From: Sphaerobacter thermophilus DSM 20745
GTDB taxonomy: Bacteria; Chloroflexota; Chloroflexia; Thermomicrobiales; Thermomicrobiaceae
DNA length: 64,000 nucleotides
Direction of reading: 5' to 3'
NCBI RefSeq assembly: GCF_000024985.1
Contig: NC_013523.1
Location: 2,542,001-2,606,000 of the forward strand
Position numbers and translations under genes: made by a program. Positions 18,037 through 27,529 of this stretch are shown here, piece after piece. Numbering within the stretch: the stretch's first letter is position 1; every line of letters begins with the position of its first letter. Below the pieces are notes generated by a model. The model was given only the letters and a program-made list of their open reading frames with translations, did no database searches and was not told the DNA's origin.

Positions 18037-19287
18037 ATGCCCCAGGGTCGCCGCGCCACGTCGCGACTTCACCACCCGCGCGGCCACCGCACGCGCGCTC
18101 GCGGCGGGAGGCGTGAGCGCGCGGTTCGCCTGAGGGTCCCGGTGCGCCGCCTGTGGCGTGGCCCACGCCGGGCCCGGCTGGCGAACCGGCGCGTCCGGGC
18201 GGCTCGGAAACCCTGGTGGCTGCGTCCCCGTTACGTCGTGTCGGCGGCGGCGGTTGCGCTGCTCGCGCTGGGCGCCGCCTGGCTGCTCCCGCCGCTGCTC
18301 GCGGCGCGCACCGCCTATGAGGAGGTTTTCGTGCCGGATTCCCCGCGCCCGGTGGTGACAGTTAACCCACGCGGCACACCGGAGGTTGTTGTCCTGCCCA
18401 CGGAGACGCCCCCGCCGCTGCCCGACTGGGACCGGCAGGAACGGATCAACGTGCTGCTGATCGGCGCCGATACCAACAGCGCCCGACTGGAGGCAGGCGA
18501 GCCGGCACTGTCCGACACGCTCATCATCGTCACCATCGCCCCGGTCACCCGGACGGTGGGGCTGCTCTCGATCCCGCGCGACCTGCTCGTCACCATCCCG
18601 GGTGTCGGCCTCGACAAGATCAACGCCGCCTTCTCGATCGGCTCGCTCAGCGAGCTGACCGGCCCGGGGCTGGCCCGCGCCACCGTCGAGTACAACTTCG
18701 GCATCACCATCCACTACTTCGCGCAGGTGGACTTCGAGGGCTTCCAGCGGATCATCGACACGCTGGGTGGGGTGACCATCGACGTGCCGGCGCCGATCAA
18801 GGACGACGCCCACCCCGGCGAGGGGTTCAACTACACGCGCATCTACTTCCACACCGGGCCGCAGCACATGGACGGCAAGACCGCCCTGCGCTATGCCCGC
18901 ACGCGGCACGACGACAACGACTTCGCCCGTGCCAACCGCCAGCAGCAGATCCTGCTCGCACTGCGAGAGCAAGCCGTCACGCGCAATCTCATCGCCAACG
19001 CTCGGGAGTTGCTGGTGGCGCTGAGCGACACGGTGCGGACCGACATTCCGCCGCTGGATCTGTTGAAACTGGCCAAGCTGGGGACGGAGATTCAGCCGCA
19101 GGACATCCACTCCTACAGCATCCTCCGTGCGACCTACGTCGAGTGGAACCCGCCCGGCCCGTACCTCCTCATCCCGGACTGGGAGGCCGTGCACGAGATC
19201 GTGCGGCAGATGATCCCGCCAGAGCCGGCAGTCGCGCCGGACCCTGCCGCGCCGGTGCGGCCTCCGGCGGTGATCAAGCCGGTCTAG
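18037..19287 (+). CDS. LytR-CpsA-Psr (LCP) family cell-wall ligase, first copy
   Basis: 416 residues; ATG with CGGAGGGG upstream. A very Arg-rich cytoplasmic N-terminus (about 65 residues) precedes one membrane helix. The LCP domain follows, with INVLLIGAD, SDTLIIVT, LLSIPRDLLVTIPG, VDFEGFQRIIDTLGGV and ALRYARTRHDDNDFARANRQQQ. Asp and Arg residues of the pyrophosphate-binding pocket are intact. LCP enzymes move polymers from undecaprenyl carriers onto peptidoglycan or act on related glycans. A paralogue follows directly. Confidence 0.93.
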   Translation: MPQGRRATSRLHHPRGHRTRARGGRRERAVRLRVPVRRLWRGPRRARLANRRVRAARKPWWLRPRYVVSAAAVALLALGAAWLLPPLLAARTAYEEVFVPDSPRPVVTVNPRGTPEVVVLPTETPPPLPDWDRQERINVLLIGADTNSARLEAGEPALSDTLIIVTIAPVTRTVGLLSIPRDLLVTIPGVGLDKINAAFSIGSLSELTGPGLARATVEYNFGITIHYFAQVDFEGFQRIIDTLGGVTIDVPAPIKDDAHPGEGFNYTRIYFHTGPQHMDGKTALRYARTRHDDNDFARANRQQQILLALREQAVTRNLIANARELLVALSDTVRTDIPPLDLLKLAKLGTEIQPQDIHSYSILRATYVEWNPPGPYLLIPDWEAVHEIVRQMIPPEPAVAPDPAAPVRPPAVIKPV

Positions 19288-19321
19288 CCGGGGAGGCCCG
19301 TCCAGGCAAGGAAATAGCCCG

Positions 19322-19330
19322 TGCTATAAT
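19322..19330 (+). promoter_or_regulatory. Extended -10 promoter for second LCP gene
   Basis: TGC followed by a perfect TATAAT at 19325-19330. Transcription would begin near 19337, so the GTG at 19339 would be nearly leaderless. The GTG at 19372, with AGTAGGG upstream, fits better. Confidence 0.6.
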
Positions 19331-19371
19331 CCGCGGGCGTGCCCGGCTGGCAACGAGTGAGTAGGGTACTG

Positions 19372-21081
19372 GTGACTGACGATAACGCAAGCCGTTCCGC
19401 AGAGAGACGAATCTCGCGCCAGCAGCCGCGGGTCGGGCCGCGTGCCACGCGCGGGATGCGCGGCCGCCGCTTGAGCGCCGCGGAGGTGCGGCGGGCGCGC
19501 CGGGCACCGGCGGGGACGCCAGAGCAGGCTGCCGCCCCCTCGACAGGCGGTGCCCAGCCGTCGCGCCAGCCACGCCGCCGCGACGCGGCCGAGATCCGGC
19601 AAGAGCGGCTGCGCGCGCAGAGCGGAGCCCGGGCCGGTGCGCCGGGTCCGCGGGGGGAAGTACCGCGACAACGACCCCAGCCCCGGTCGATCGGCCGGGC
19701 AATGCCCGCCACGGCGGAGCCGCCCCGGCGGCGCTCCCGGCTCCGCGTCGCGCTCATGACCATCCCCATCTTCGCGCTGGCGCTAGGCGCCATCTTCATC
19801 GCGCCGTCGGTCTTCCGCGCCTACCAGGCCTACGACCGCATCTTCAACACTCCGGTGCCGCGCCCGGCCATCGGCGTCAACCCCGACGGCACGGTGGTGA
19901 TCATCCCGGACGCGACGGAGGAAGTGAAGCTGCCCGACTGGGACAAGAAAGAGCGCGTCAACATGCTCCTCCTCGGCGTCGACGACCGCGACGACGGGGT
20001 AGTCGCGCGCTCCGACACGATCATCCTGGTCACGATCGACCCGGCGACCAAGCAGGTCGGGATGATGTCGATCCCGCGTGACCTGCTGGTCACGATCCCC
20101 GGCCTCGGCGAGGAGAAGATCAACGCCGCCTACTCCGCCGGGGAGGAATCCGGGGTCACCGGCGCCGGGCTGGTCCGGGCGACCGTCGAGTACAACTTCA
20201 ATATCCCGATCCACTACGTGGCCGAGGTCGACTTCGAGGGCTTCCAGCGCATCGTCGACACGCTGGGTGGGGTGACCATCGACGTGCCGGCGCCGATCAA
20301 GGACGACGAGTACCCGGGCGAGCAGTTCAACTACACGCGCATCTACTTCCACACCGGGCTGCAGCACATGGACGGCAAGACCGCCCTGCGCTATGCCCGC
20401 ACGCGGCACGACGACAACGACTTCGCCCGCGGCAACCGCCAGCAGCAGGTGCTCCGCGCGCTGCGGCAGCAGGCTGTCTCGCTCAACCTGATCACCAAGG
20501 CCCCTGAGCTGCTGGAGGAACTGGGGAACAGCGTGCGCACCGATCTGCCGCCGGGCGACGCGCTGGCGCTGGCCAAGCTGGGGACGGAGATCGACGCGGG
20601 CAGCATTCGCTCCTACAGCCTGCTGCCCGCCACGACCGCGCAGTGGAACCCCGGCGAGCCCTACTACCTGATCCCCGACTGGGATCAGGTGGCGGCGATC
20701 CTGGCCGAGATGATGCCGAACGGCACCGGCCCGGCACAGGAGCCGGCCGAGACCGAGACGGCGCCGGAGTCGGAGCCCCAGTACGCAGCCACGATCCTGG
20801 TGGAGAACGCCACCCTGGTCAATCGGCTCGCGGCCAACGCCGCGGCGCAACTGGAAGCCGCGGGCTTCATTGACGTCAGCGCCGCGCAGTCGGCTGAGAC
20901 CGGCAACGTTCCGACCTCACGGATCGTCGATTATGTGGGGGACGGGGTGACTGCCCGGCGCATCGCCGAGGTGTTGCATCTCTCACCGGCGGCCATCATC
21001 CCGGGAGACCCAGCGACGTACGTGGGCAATGACATCGTCGTCGTCTTAGGAGACGATGCCTCGGCGCAAGCCGGCTCCTAG
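19372..21081 (+). CDS. LCP family cell-wall ligase with LytR_C domain, second copy
   Basis: 569 residues from the GTG chosen by promoter and ribosome site. A long Arg/Pro-rich N-terminus precedes a membrane helix (ALMTIPIFALALGAIFIAP). The LCP domain follows (VNMLLLGVDDRDD, SIPRDLLVTIPGLGEEKINAAY, GGVTIDVPAPIKDDEYPG, ALRYARTRHDDNDF). Unlike the first copy it ends with a LytR_C domain (ATILVENATLVNRLAANAA to the end). It is probably a membrane-anchored glycan ligase acting outside the cell. Part of its DNA is nearly identical to the first copy. Confidence 0.93.
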   Translation: MTDDNASRSAERRISRQQPRVGPRATRGMRGRRLSAAEVRRARRAPAGTPEQAAAPSTGGAQPSRQPRRRDAAEIRQERLRAQSGARAGAPGPRGEVPRQRPQPRSIGRAMPATAEPPRRRSRLRVALMTIPIFALALGAIFIAPSVFRAYQAYDRIFNTPVPRPAIGVNPDGTVVIIPDATEEVKLPDWDKKERVNMLLLGVDDRDDGVVARSDTIILVTIDPATKQVGMMSIPRDLLVTIPGLGEEKINAAYSAGEESGVTGAGLVRATVEYNFNIPIHYVAEVDFEGFQRIVDTLGGVTIDVPAPIKDDEYPGEQFNYTRIYFHTGLQHMDGKTALRYARTRHDDNDFARGNRQQQVLRALRQQAVSLNLITKAPELLEELGNSVRTDLPPGDALALAKLGTEIDAGSIRSYSLLPATTAQWNPGEPYYLIPDWDQVAAILAEMMPNGTGPAQEPAETETAPESEPQYAATILVENATLVNRLAANAAAQLEAAGFIDVSAAQSAETGNVPTSRIVDYVGDGVTARRIAEVLHLSPAAIIPGDPATYVGNDIVVVLGDDASAQAGS

Positions 21082-21206
21082 CCCTCCCGCCCGGCCTCCC
21101 AGCCGGGCACAATGGGAACCGACACGCGTGCCCCGGCACGCGGGGCGATTCCCACACGGTACACCCGCCCCGCACACCGGCGGCCGCACCCAGGGAGAGG
21201 GAACGG

Positions 21207-22385
21207 ATGACCAAGAGACGCTACCACTTCGCGGCGCTTCTCATCATCGGCCTCTGGCTGCTGAGCGCCTGCGGCGGGGGCTCGGAAACGGCCACGACCC
21301 CGCCTGACCGCGGGACGGCAGAGACCCCCACGGTTACCGTCAGCCCCACTGAGCCACCGGCCGAACCGGCAACGCCGGAGCCGACCCCGGCCGACTCCGA
21401 CCCCACGGCCACGCCGGAGACCATTCCCGACGCCACCACCGTCAGCCCCCTGACCATCGACGGGGAGCGGGTGGTCGAGATCGCCGTTCCCGCACCGGGG
21501 CTGGACATCGTCTACGCCGTGGCCGGGAACGCGCTCTACCGCCGCGACGGCGACGAGGAGTGGACAAAGGTGTCCGAGGGCGCCACCGAGGCGCACATCC
21601 TCGCCGACCCAACGCACCCCGATATCATCTACCGCGGCGACCACTCGCCGTGCGCGCGCGGCGGCGACCCGGTTCCCTTCGAGCGGAGCACCGACGGCGG
21701 GGCGACCTGGGAGACCATCCCCACCGCGGAGAACATCCGACCGCTCGTCATCGATCCGCTCAACACCAGCCGCCTCTACGGAGAGTCGTGCCAGCTCGCG
21801 ATCAGCGTCGACGGTGGGGAGACATGGGAGCTGTCGAGCCCGGTCGCCGGGTTCGACGTGACGAGCCTGGGCCTTATCGCCACCCAGCTCTACGGCATCT
21901 TCACCTCCGAAGGGGGCACCAGCCGCGTCGTCGCCCTCGACGTCTCGACCCCGACCAGCCCCGTGACCGGCCCGGCGCTGCTCGAGTTCTGGGGTGGCGG
22001 GGTGCTCCTCGCCTCGGTCGACAAGGTCATCGTCGGCGAGCCCCACGGCATCCACATCAGCACCGACAACGGCGAGACCTGGGAATTCAGCCGCGCTGGG
22101 CTCGAGGAGGTAACGCTCTCGGTCAACGCGCTGACACAGCCGATCCCCGAGGAGGAGCAGGGCCGCGGCTTCGGGATCTTCGCGCTGGCGGTGGACCCGC
22201 GCCAGCCGGAGCGGATCTTCGCCGGTACGATCCGAGGGCTCTACCGGAGCGATGACAACGGGGTGACCTGGCAGCGCGTGCCCGAGGTAGACGAGGTGAA
22301 GGTCCGCACCCTCGCCTTCGCCCGCGGTGGTACGCTCCTCTACGCCACCACCGACGAGGGCGCCCTCGTGCTCACCAACCCGTAG
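21207..22385 (+). CDS. Lipoprotein with BNR/Asp-box repeats
   Basis: 392 residues. The signal ends in the lipobox LLSAC-G, so it is lipid-anchored outside the membrane. A Pro/Thr/Glu-rich linker (residues 25-75) follows. Four Asp-box motifs are visible (STDGGATWE, SVDGGETWE, STDNGETWE, SDDNGVTWQ). These mark a beta-propeller of the sialidase/YCF48/VPS10-like fold. No sialidase active-site Arg triad is apparent, so a binding or assembly role is more likely than hydrolysis. It follows the LCP pair and may be part of envelope upkeep. Confidence 0.82.
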   Translation: MTKRRYHFAALLIIGLWLLSACGGGSETATTPPDRGTAETPTVTVSPTEPPAEPATPEPTPADSDPTATPETIPDATTVSPLTIDGERVVEIAVPAPGLDIVYAVAGNALYRRDGDEEWTKVSEGATEAHILADPTHPDIIYRGDHSPCARGGDPVPFERSTDGGATWETIPTAENIRPLVIDPLNTSRLYGESCQLAISVDGGETWELSSPVAGFDVTSLGLIATQLYGIFTSEGGTSRVVALDVSTPTSPVTGPALLEFWGGGVLLASVDKVIVGEPHGIHISTDNGETWEFSRAGLEEVTLSVNALTQPIPEEEQGRGFGIFALAVDPRQPERIFAGTIRGLYRSDDNGVTWQRVPEVDEVKVRTLAFARGGTLLYATTDEGALVLTNP

Positions 22386-22427
22386 GCCGCACGGCCCAGT
22401 GTCCTGACATCCAGTGTGGCGCAACGG

Positions 22428-22460
22428 ATCGCCCACCGGGATGCTCTCCCGGTGGGCGAT
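22428..22460. terminator. Intrinsic terminator-like hairpin
   Basis: A perfect 14-bp stem, ATCGCCCACCGGGA with its complement, around a 5-base loop. It lies between the lipoprotein stop and the convergent methyltransferase gene. There is only a short T tail. Confidence 0.6.
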
Positions 22461-22547
22461 TCTGCGACGGGAATTGGGTGCCGCCCGCCACTCCTGATGA
22501 CGGCAAGGCGACGTCGTCACGCTGTTCGATCACGCCGGCCGGCGCGC

Positions 22548-23174
22548 TCACGCCGCCGGCTGCAGCCGCATCAGGTGGAAGATGCCAAGCAGGCGGCGCC
22601 GTGCCTTGATCGGCTGGAGCCCGGCCTCCCGCGCTAGCTCGTACGGCTCGCGGTTCCAATGGCAGCCGACGTACTGCGCGTTACGGTCCGCCCGCCGGTC
22701 CTGCCAGCGACCGATCCACCCCACGCTGCTCCGTCCGTGCTCCAGCAAGAGGATGCGCCCACCCGGACGGCAGACACGACCCATCTCCCGCAGCGCGGTG
22801 ACCGGATCGGGGAAGGTGCAAACGCTCATCGTGGAGACGACGGTATCGAAGGAACGGTCGGGAAACGGGAGACGCTCGGCGTCGGCGATGATCAAGTCGA
22901 CCGGGCGGCCGATCTTGCGGGCCCGCGCTCGCGCCACGGCCAGCATCCCCGGACTGATATCCACCGCCGTGAGATCAATCCCCTCCGGGTAAAACGGGAA
23001 GTTGCGCCCCGTCCCGGCCGCGACCTCCAGCACCCGGCCGGTCGCCTCGCGGACCAATCCCCGCCGCCAGCGCCGCAGGCCCAGCACCTCCATGATCGCC
23101 TCCATCCGGTCGAAGACCGGGGCGACCGCATCGTACTTCGCCCGCAGCTCCCGAGCGGTGAACTGAACCGGCAT
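22548..23174 (-). CDS. UbiE/PmtA-like class I methyltransferase
   Basis: 208 residues. SAM motif I reads VLEVAAGTGRNFPFY near residue 48, with AVDISPGML as motif II and the LPFPDRSFDTVVSTMSVCTF block typical of UbiE-like enzymes. CRPGGRILLLEHG is motif III. The C-terminal GCHWNREPYELAREAGL is like phospholipid and arsenite-type methyltransferases (PmtA, METTL7). The substrate may be phosphatidylethanolamine or a quinone precursor. No lipid gene is adjacent. Confidence 0.86.
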   Translation of the reverse strand: MPVQFTARELRAKYDAVAPVFDRMEAIMEVLGLRRWRRGLVREATGRVLEVAAGTGRNFPFYPEGIDLTAVDISPGMLAVARARARKIGRPVDLIIADAERLPFPDRSFDTVVSTMSVCTFPDPVTALREMGRVCRPGGRILLLEHGRSSVGWIGRWQDRRADRNAQYVGCHWNREPYELAREAGLQPIKARRRLLGIFHLMRLQPAA

Positions 23175-23212
23175 CGTGCCTCCCTCTCTACTCGCGGTCG
23201 TGTCAGGGGCTC

Positions 23213-23713
23213 CTAATCCCGATCCTCCGCGGAATCAAGGCGCAGCTCGACGATTCTGCTCGCCACGAAGCCCAGATCCTGGTAGAGCGGCGCGCTCATC
23301 GGTGTCGTCTCCAGCACCAGCCGCGTCGCGCCGTGTGCCGCCGCGGCGTCCCGTACCGCGCCCATCAGCCGCCGGGCGATGCCGCGCCGCCGGTAGCCGG
23401 GGATGGTATAGACGCTGGTGACGTGCCCCTGCCACTGCGCCAGCCCGCCGGGCCAGGGCAACACCGGCCAGAGCCACAGCGCCGCCATCGCCACTCGCTT
23501 CCCGCTGCCCTCATCGACCGCGACGAAGACGCGGCACTGCACATCGTCGATCCAGCGCTCCAGGAAGTCGTGCAGCGCCGCCGCGTAGCGGTCATACCCC
23601 TCCTGGTCGTCCGCGTCGGCCACCCCCTGCTCGACACACATCTCCCACCGCAGGCGCACCACGTCCGCGATGTCACCCCGCCCCGCCCGTCGAACCTCGA
23701 TCCCCGCCACCAC
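23213..23713 (-). CDS. GNAT-family N-acetyltransferase
   Basis: About 166 residues from GTG at 23713 (a second GTG at 23710 is equally possible). The frame is open to 23854, but that part is less GC-rich and unlike the domain. The acetyl-CoA-binding loop is GYRRRGIARRLMGAV (R-x2-G-x-A type), preceded by the strand VTSVYTIP. The C-terminal APLYQDLGF is the usual last motif. The acceptor is unknown. It is divergent from another acetyltransferase gene at 23832. Confidence 0.82.
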   Translation of the reverse strand: MVAGIEVRRAGRGDIADVVRLRWEMCVEQGVADADDQEGYDRYAAALHDFLERWIDDVQCRVFVAVDEGSGKRVAMAALWLWPVLPWPGGLAQWQGHVTSVYTIPGYRRRGIARRLMGAVRDAAAAHGATRLVLETTPMSAPLYQDLGFVASRIVELRLDSAEDRD

Positions 23714-23831
23714 GCCACTCCGATCCGTCTTGTTAAAGAAATGGTGACCAAACGAAAATAAGAGCCGCGGGTCCGGCCACTTATTAAACCGCGCGACAAC
23801 AACAGCGCGGTGCACCAGGGAGCGATGCTTG

Positions 23832-24407
23832 ATGACGACGGAACTCACAATCATCGACCTGACGCCCGAGGACGACGAGCGGGTACGGCAGGCAGCAGAG
23901 ATCCTGACCGATCAGCTCAGCGTGGGCTACCCCACGTTCGAAGAGGCGTTAGCAGAGGTGCGGGAGATGCTCGCGCCGGAACGAATCTGCCGGGCCGCCA
24001 TCGACGACGACGGCAACGTGCTCGGCTGGATCGGCGGCATCCCCGCCTACTCCCACGCCTGGGAGCTGCACCCCCTGGTGGTGCGGGGTGACCGGCAGTA
24101 CCAGGGCATCGGTACGGCGCTCTTGCGCGACCTGGAGGAGCGTGTGCGCGAGCGTGGCGCACTCACCCTCTGGCTCGGCACTGACGACGAAACCGACGAG
24201 ACGACAGCATCGAATATCGACCTCTACCCGGATGTCCTGGCGCACGCCGCGCGCCTCCAGGTCCGTCCCGGACGCCGGCATCCGGTCGACTTCTACCGCC
24301 GCCAGGGCTTCGTCGTTGTCGGCCTGCTGGCCGACGCCAACGGCCCCGGCCGCCCGGACATCTTCATGGCCAAGCGCCTGACGCCGGTGACGCTGCCGCG
24401 CCAGTAG
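23832..24407 (+). CDS. GNAT acetyltransferase, aminoglycoside 6'-type-like
   Basis: 191 residues. WELHPLVVRGDRQYQGIGTALLRDLE contains the CoA-binding Q-x2-G-x-G motif near residue 92. LTLWLGTDDE and FYRRQGFVVVGLL are family blocks. The arrangement (HPLVV then YQGIGT, and LGTDDE) resembles AAC(6')-type enzymes and their environmental relatives. Resistance is possible, but the natural acceptor cannot be told. It forms a divergent pair with the GNAT gene at 23213, an arrangement that may reflect local duplication. Confidence 0.82.
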   Translation: MTTELTIIDLTPEDDERVRQAAEILTDQLSVGYPTFEEALAEVREMLAPERICRAAIDDDGNVLGWIGGIPAYSHAWELHPLVVRGDRQYQGIGTALLRDLEERVRERGALTLWLGTDDETDETTASNIDLYPDVLAHAARLQVRPGRRHPVDFYRRQGFVVVGLLADANGPGRPDIFMAKRLTPVTLPRQ

Positions 24408-24442
24408 CGTGTGGCATGAGCGACGCGGCAATTCGGCGGTGG

Positions 24443-24470
24443 CTGACACGGCTGGGCCACCTGCTACACT
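24443..24470 (+). promoter_or_regulatory. Promoter of the PucR-family regulator
   Basis: CTGACA at 24443-24448, a 16-base spacer, and TACACT at 24465-24470 with a TG extension two bases upstream. Transcription would start near 24477, about 40 bases before the GTG. Confidence 0.55.
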
Positions 24471-24515
24471 GCTTACATACGGCACAACGAAGCAGCACGT
24501 GAGGTAGAGAAGGCA

Positions 24516-26453
24516 GTGTCGAAGAGCAGTTTAGGCTGGACAGCATCGGAGTGGGAGCCCATTGACGAGGTGTCCAGACGGCCTGAACAGCTGCTGATCT
24601 ACGAGTTTCTCGAAACGATCACACAGTTTCGCTCGCTTGAGGAGACGCTTCAGTCTCTCGCCGTCGCGATTTGTACCCGACTGGGGTTCCACTCCTGTGC
24701 GATCCTGCTCGAGCGACCAGACGACGACTTGCTGGTAATCGAGGGTGCATCAGGACTCGGTGCAAACTACGTCGAGGCGGTCAACCGGAAACGCCCAATC
24801 CACATTGCCGACCCCCGTCTGAGCGAGGCGCCTTCCAGTGAGGCATTCCGTACGGGACGACCTGTCGTCGTACAAGACACTGAAACCGACGAGCGGTTCC
24901 GCCGATGGCGGGTGTTGGCGCGGAAGGAAGGCATTCGCTCGCTCCTATCAGTGCCATTACGGTCTCGGAATCGCGTCATCGGCACGCTCAACGGGTACCA
25001 TCGTGAGCCGCACCGGTACCGACTAAGTGAGATCCGCGCGCTGCACACCGTCGCGATGCAAGCCGGCATCGCAATCGAGATTGCGCGGCTCGTCGATGCT
25101 CGGGAGCACACGATCCAGCGCCTCGCGGAGCTCACACGGAAACTGGACGAGCACCGTGCCCTGCTAGAGCAGGCTGCCGAGATCCACGACGCACTGACCC
25201 AAGTCGTTCTGACACAACGCGGCATCCCTGCCATCGCCCGGACGCTGGCTCACGTGGTCGACTGCCCGGTAGTTGTGTATGACCAGTTCTTCCAAGTACT
25301 GACCGCGGTGACCCCATCCGGGGAGCCAATCGATGATCCGCCGCCCCTCACCGCAGAGATGGTGCACCGGCGGGGACTGCGGCCGAACCAGCCCGATGCT
25401 CGGGCACCATTCGAACTCCCAGCCAGGACCGACGGGGATCCGCAGCCGGCACGTGCCGTGGCCCCCATCGTGGCCGGCCGGGACTTACTCGGTTATGTCA
25501 CGATCACATTGCCATCCCTTCCCGCGCCACCCCTTGCCCTGCGCGCAGTCGGTCACGCCGCGACTGTGCTCGCGCTGGAGATCATGAAGGAGCGCTTGGA
25601 GCACGAAGTGGAGCTCCGCATGCAGCGTGGCTTTGCAGCCGAGCTCCTGACCGGCCGCTTCGACGACGTGAAACTCGTTCAGGATCGAGCCCGGTACCTT
25701 GGCTACCGCCTGCAGGAGCCGTATCAAGTGCTCGTCTTCGACATCGATCGCCCTGGCGAGGCCATCGTCGGATCCGAACGACCGGAGGCTGCCATCGATG
25801 TTCTCCGCCAGCGCTTCGCCGCGCTGCTCCAGACAGTGGCAACAAGTCGCACACCGCACGCGCTAGTCGGGGGTCGTGACGACCACCTCGTCATGGTCCT
25901 GATGGGAGTCGATGGGCCACCAGGAGAGCTGGCCGCGCAAACGATCGGCGCCGTCCGGGAGCTGATTGCCGCCCGGGTGCAGGGGTTGAGTGTCTCAGTT
26001 GGCGTCGGCCGGGTTGTTCCGCAGATCGATCAAGTGCCTACATCCTACCGTGAAGCGGAGCGGGCACTGCTGATCGCGCGCCGCTTCGGCGGCCACGATC
26101 GGACTGTTTATTACGATGACCTCGGCGTAGCGCGCCTGCTCTACCAAGTGGAAGATACGGAAGAGTTGATCGCGTTCGCCCAGCAGCGGCTGGGCCCCGT
26201 GCTACGCTATGACGAGCGGCATGGTGGGATCTTACTCACCGCGCTCGAGGCCTACTTTGCCAACGGCCAGTCAGTCCCGTACGCCGCCAAGCACCTTCGG
26301 ATTCACCCGAATACGCTGCGCTACCGCCTGCGGCGCGTCGAATCCTTACTCAATGTATCGCTGAACCAGGTTGACGTCCTTCTCGATCTTCGCCTCGCCT
26401 GCCTCATCCTCCGATTGATTGACAGGCATCAAGATACCCCCGGACCTGTCTAG
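24516..26453 (+). CDS. GAF-domain PucR-family transcriptional regulator
   Basis: 645 residues. A GAF sensor domain spans about 30-190 (TRLGFHSCAILL, SLLSVPLRSRNRVIGTLNGY). A short helical linker and a PucR/CdaR-type middle domain follow. The HTH_30 domain (PucR C-terminal helix-turn-helix) is at the end: YFANGQSVPYAAKHLRIHPN then TLRYRLRRVE. PucR proteins usually activate catabolic genes for purines or other nitrogen compounds. It precedes the Mo-hydroxylase operon in the same direction and is the likely regulator of that operon. GC content is lower than in flanking genes. Confidence 0.92.
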   Translation: MSKSSLGWTASEWEPIDEVSRRPEQLLIYEFLETITQFRSLEETLQSLAVAICTRLGFHSCAILLERPDDDLLVIEGASGLGANYVEAVNRKRPIHIADPRLSEAPSSEAFRTGRPVVVQDTETDERFRRWRVLARKEGIRSLLSVPLRSRNRVIGTLNGYHREPHRYRLSEIRALHTVAMQAGIAIEIARLVDAREHTIQRLAELTRKLDEHRALLEQAAEIHDALTQVVLTQRGIPAIARTLAHVVDCPVVVYDQFFQVLTAVTPSGEPIDDPPPLTAEMVHRRGLRPNQPDARAPFELPARTDGDPQPARAVAPIVAGRDLLGYVTITLPSLPAPPLALRAVGHAATVLALEIMKERLEHEVELRMQRGFAAELLTGRFDDVKLVQDRARYLGYRLQEPYQVLVFDIDRPGEAIVGSERPEAAIDVLRQRFAALLQTVATSRTPHALVGGRDDHLVMVLMGVDGPPGELAAQTIGAVRELIAARVQGLSVSVGVGRVVPQIDQVPTSYREAERALLIARRFGGHDRTVYYDDLGVARLLYQVEDTEELIAFAQQRLGPVLRYDERHGGILLTALEAYFANGQSVPYAAKHLRIHPNTLRYRLRRVESLLNVSLNQVDVLLDLRLACLILRLIDRHQDTPGPV

Positions 26454-26454
26454 A

Positions 26455-26491
26455 TGTACAAGTTCTAGGTGCTCACGTTGTCCTGTACAAC
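26455..26491 (+). promoter_or_regulatory. Candidate operator upstream of the Mo-hydroxylase operon
   Basis: TGTACAA occurs at 26455-26461 and again at 26484-26490, 29 bases apart, near three helical turns. The second is embedded in the palindrome GTTGTCCTGTACAAC (26477-26491). It sits in the 200-base gap between the regulator and the operon, so it is a candidate PucR-family binding site. A related GTTGTGGACAAC lies at 31218-31229 before the monooxygenase. Confidence 0.4.
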
Positions 26492-26656
26492 ATAGACACT
26501 GCGTAAGCAGCCTCCTACCATGAGTCTGCAGCCAGCTTCGTCTGGGACCGATTCTCGGGGCTGATCGATGCCGTAGTCCCCCACGTACACGCACTTCTTG
26601 GTGTAGTGCCCGTGCCACGCCTAGAGAGGATCGGACCCGAATAGGAGGGAGGGCCA

Positions 26657-27529
26657 ATGAAGCCACCGGTCTTCGACTATTTTGCCCCAACGACCGTGGA
26701 CGAAACGCATCGGGTCTTGGCCGAGCACCAGGCCGACGGGAAGATCCTGGCCGGCGGGCAAAGCCTCGTGCCCGTCCTGAACATGCGGCTGGCGTACCCC
26801 GCGGTGCTCATCGATATCAACCGCGTCAGCGAGCTCGACCACATTACCCTGGACAATGGCCGTCTGACGATCGGCGCACTGACCCGGCAACAGACGCTCC
26901 TTGAGAGCGACGTCGTCGCGGAACACTTCCCGCTCCTCGCCGAAGCGACGCGCTACATCGGGCACCGGACAATCCGGAATCGAGGCACGGTCGGAGGCTC
27001 CCTGGCGCACGCCGACCCCGCCGCCGAGCTGCCAGCCGTTATGCTGGCGCTGAATGCCGAGTTGACCTTGAGCAGCACACGTGGGCAGCGGCAGGTTCCG
27101 GCCCAGGACTTCTTCGTCGACTACATGACGACCGCACTGAACCCCGACGAACTCCTCCAAGCTGTGCAGATCCCTGCGCCAGCCCCGCGCAGCGGCTGGT
27201 CCTTCAAAGAAGTGAGCCGGCGACACGGTGACTTTGCTCTCGTCGCTACGGCGGCTCTGGTCACGCTGGATGAAGCGGGCACCTGCACCGATGCACGCCT
27301 GGTGTTGACCGGTGTCGGACCGACGCCAGTGACGGTCGATCTGAGCACGACACTGATCGGAGCAGTTCCGACTGCCGACGCAGTCGCGGCGGCCGCTGAC
27401 GCTGCGCGAGAGGCGGTCGATCCACCGTCTGACGTGCACGCTACATCGGACTACCGGCGACACCTGGCGCGCGTCCTGTCGCGCCGGGCACTGACGACGG
27501 CCATCGAGCGAGCAGGAGGACGCGTATGA
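26657..27529 (+). CDS. Mo-hydroxylase FAD subunit (CoxM/NdhM-like)
   Basis: 290 residues. FAD-binding motifs of the CO dehydrogenase M-type subunit are present: KILAGGQSLVPVLNMRL near residue 29 and RNRGTVGGSLAHADPAAELP near 107. The C-terminal CO_deh_flav_C domain follows (FKEVSRRHGDFALVATAA). This medium subunit passes electrons from the 2Fe-2S subunit to an acceptor. The start has AGGAGGGAGGG upstream. Its TGA overlaps the ATG of the next subunit (ATGA). Confidence 0.94.
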   Translation: MKPPVFDYFAPTTVDETHRVLAEHQADGKILAGGQSLVPVLNMRLAYPAVLIDINRVSELDHITLDNGRLTIGALTRQQTLLESDVVAEHFPLLAEATRYIGHRTIRNRGTVGGSLAHADPAAELPAVMLALNAELTLSSTRGQRQVPAQDFFVDYMTTALNPDELLQAVQIPAPAPRSGWSFKEVSRRHGDFALVATAALVTLDEAGTCTDARLVLTGVGPTPVTVDLSTTLIGAVPTADAVAAAADAAREAVDPPSDVHATSDYRRHLARVLSRRALTTAIERAGGRV

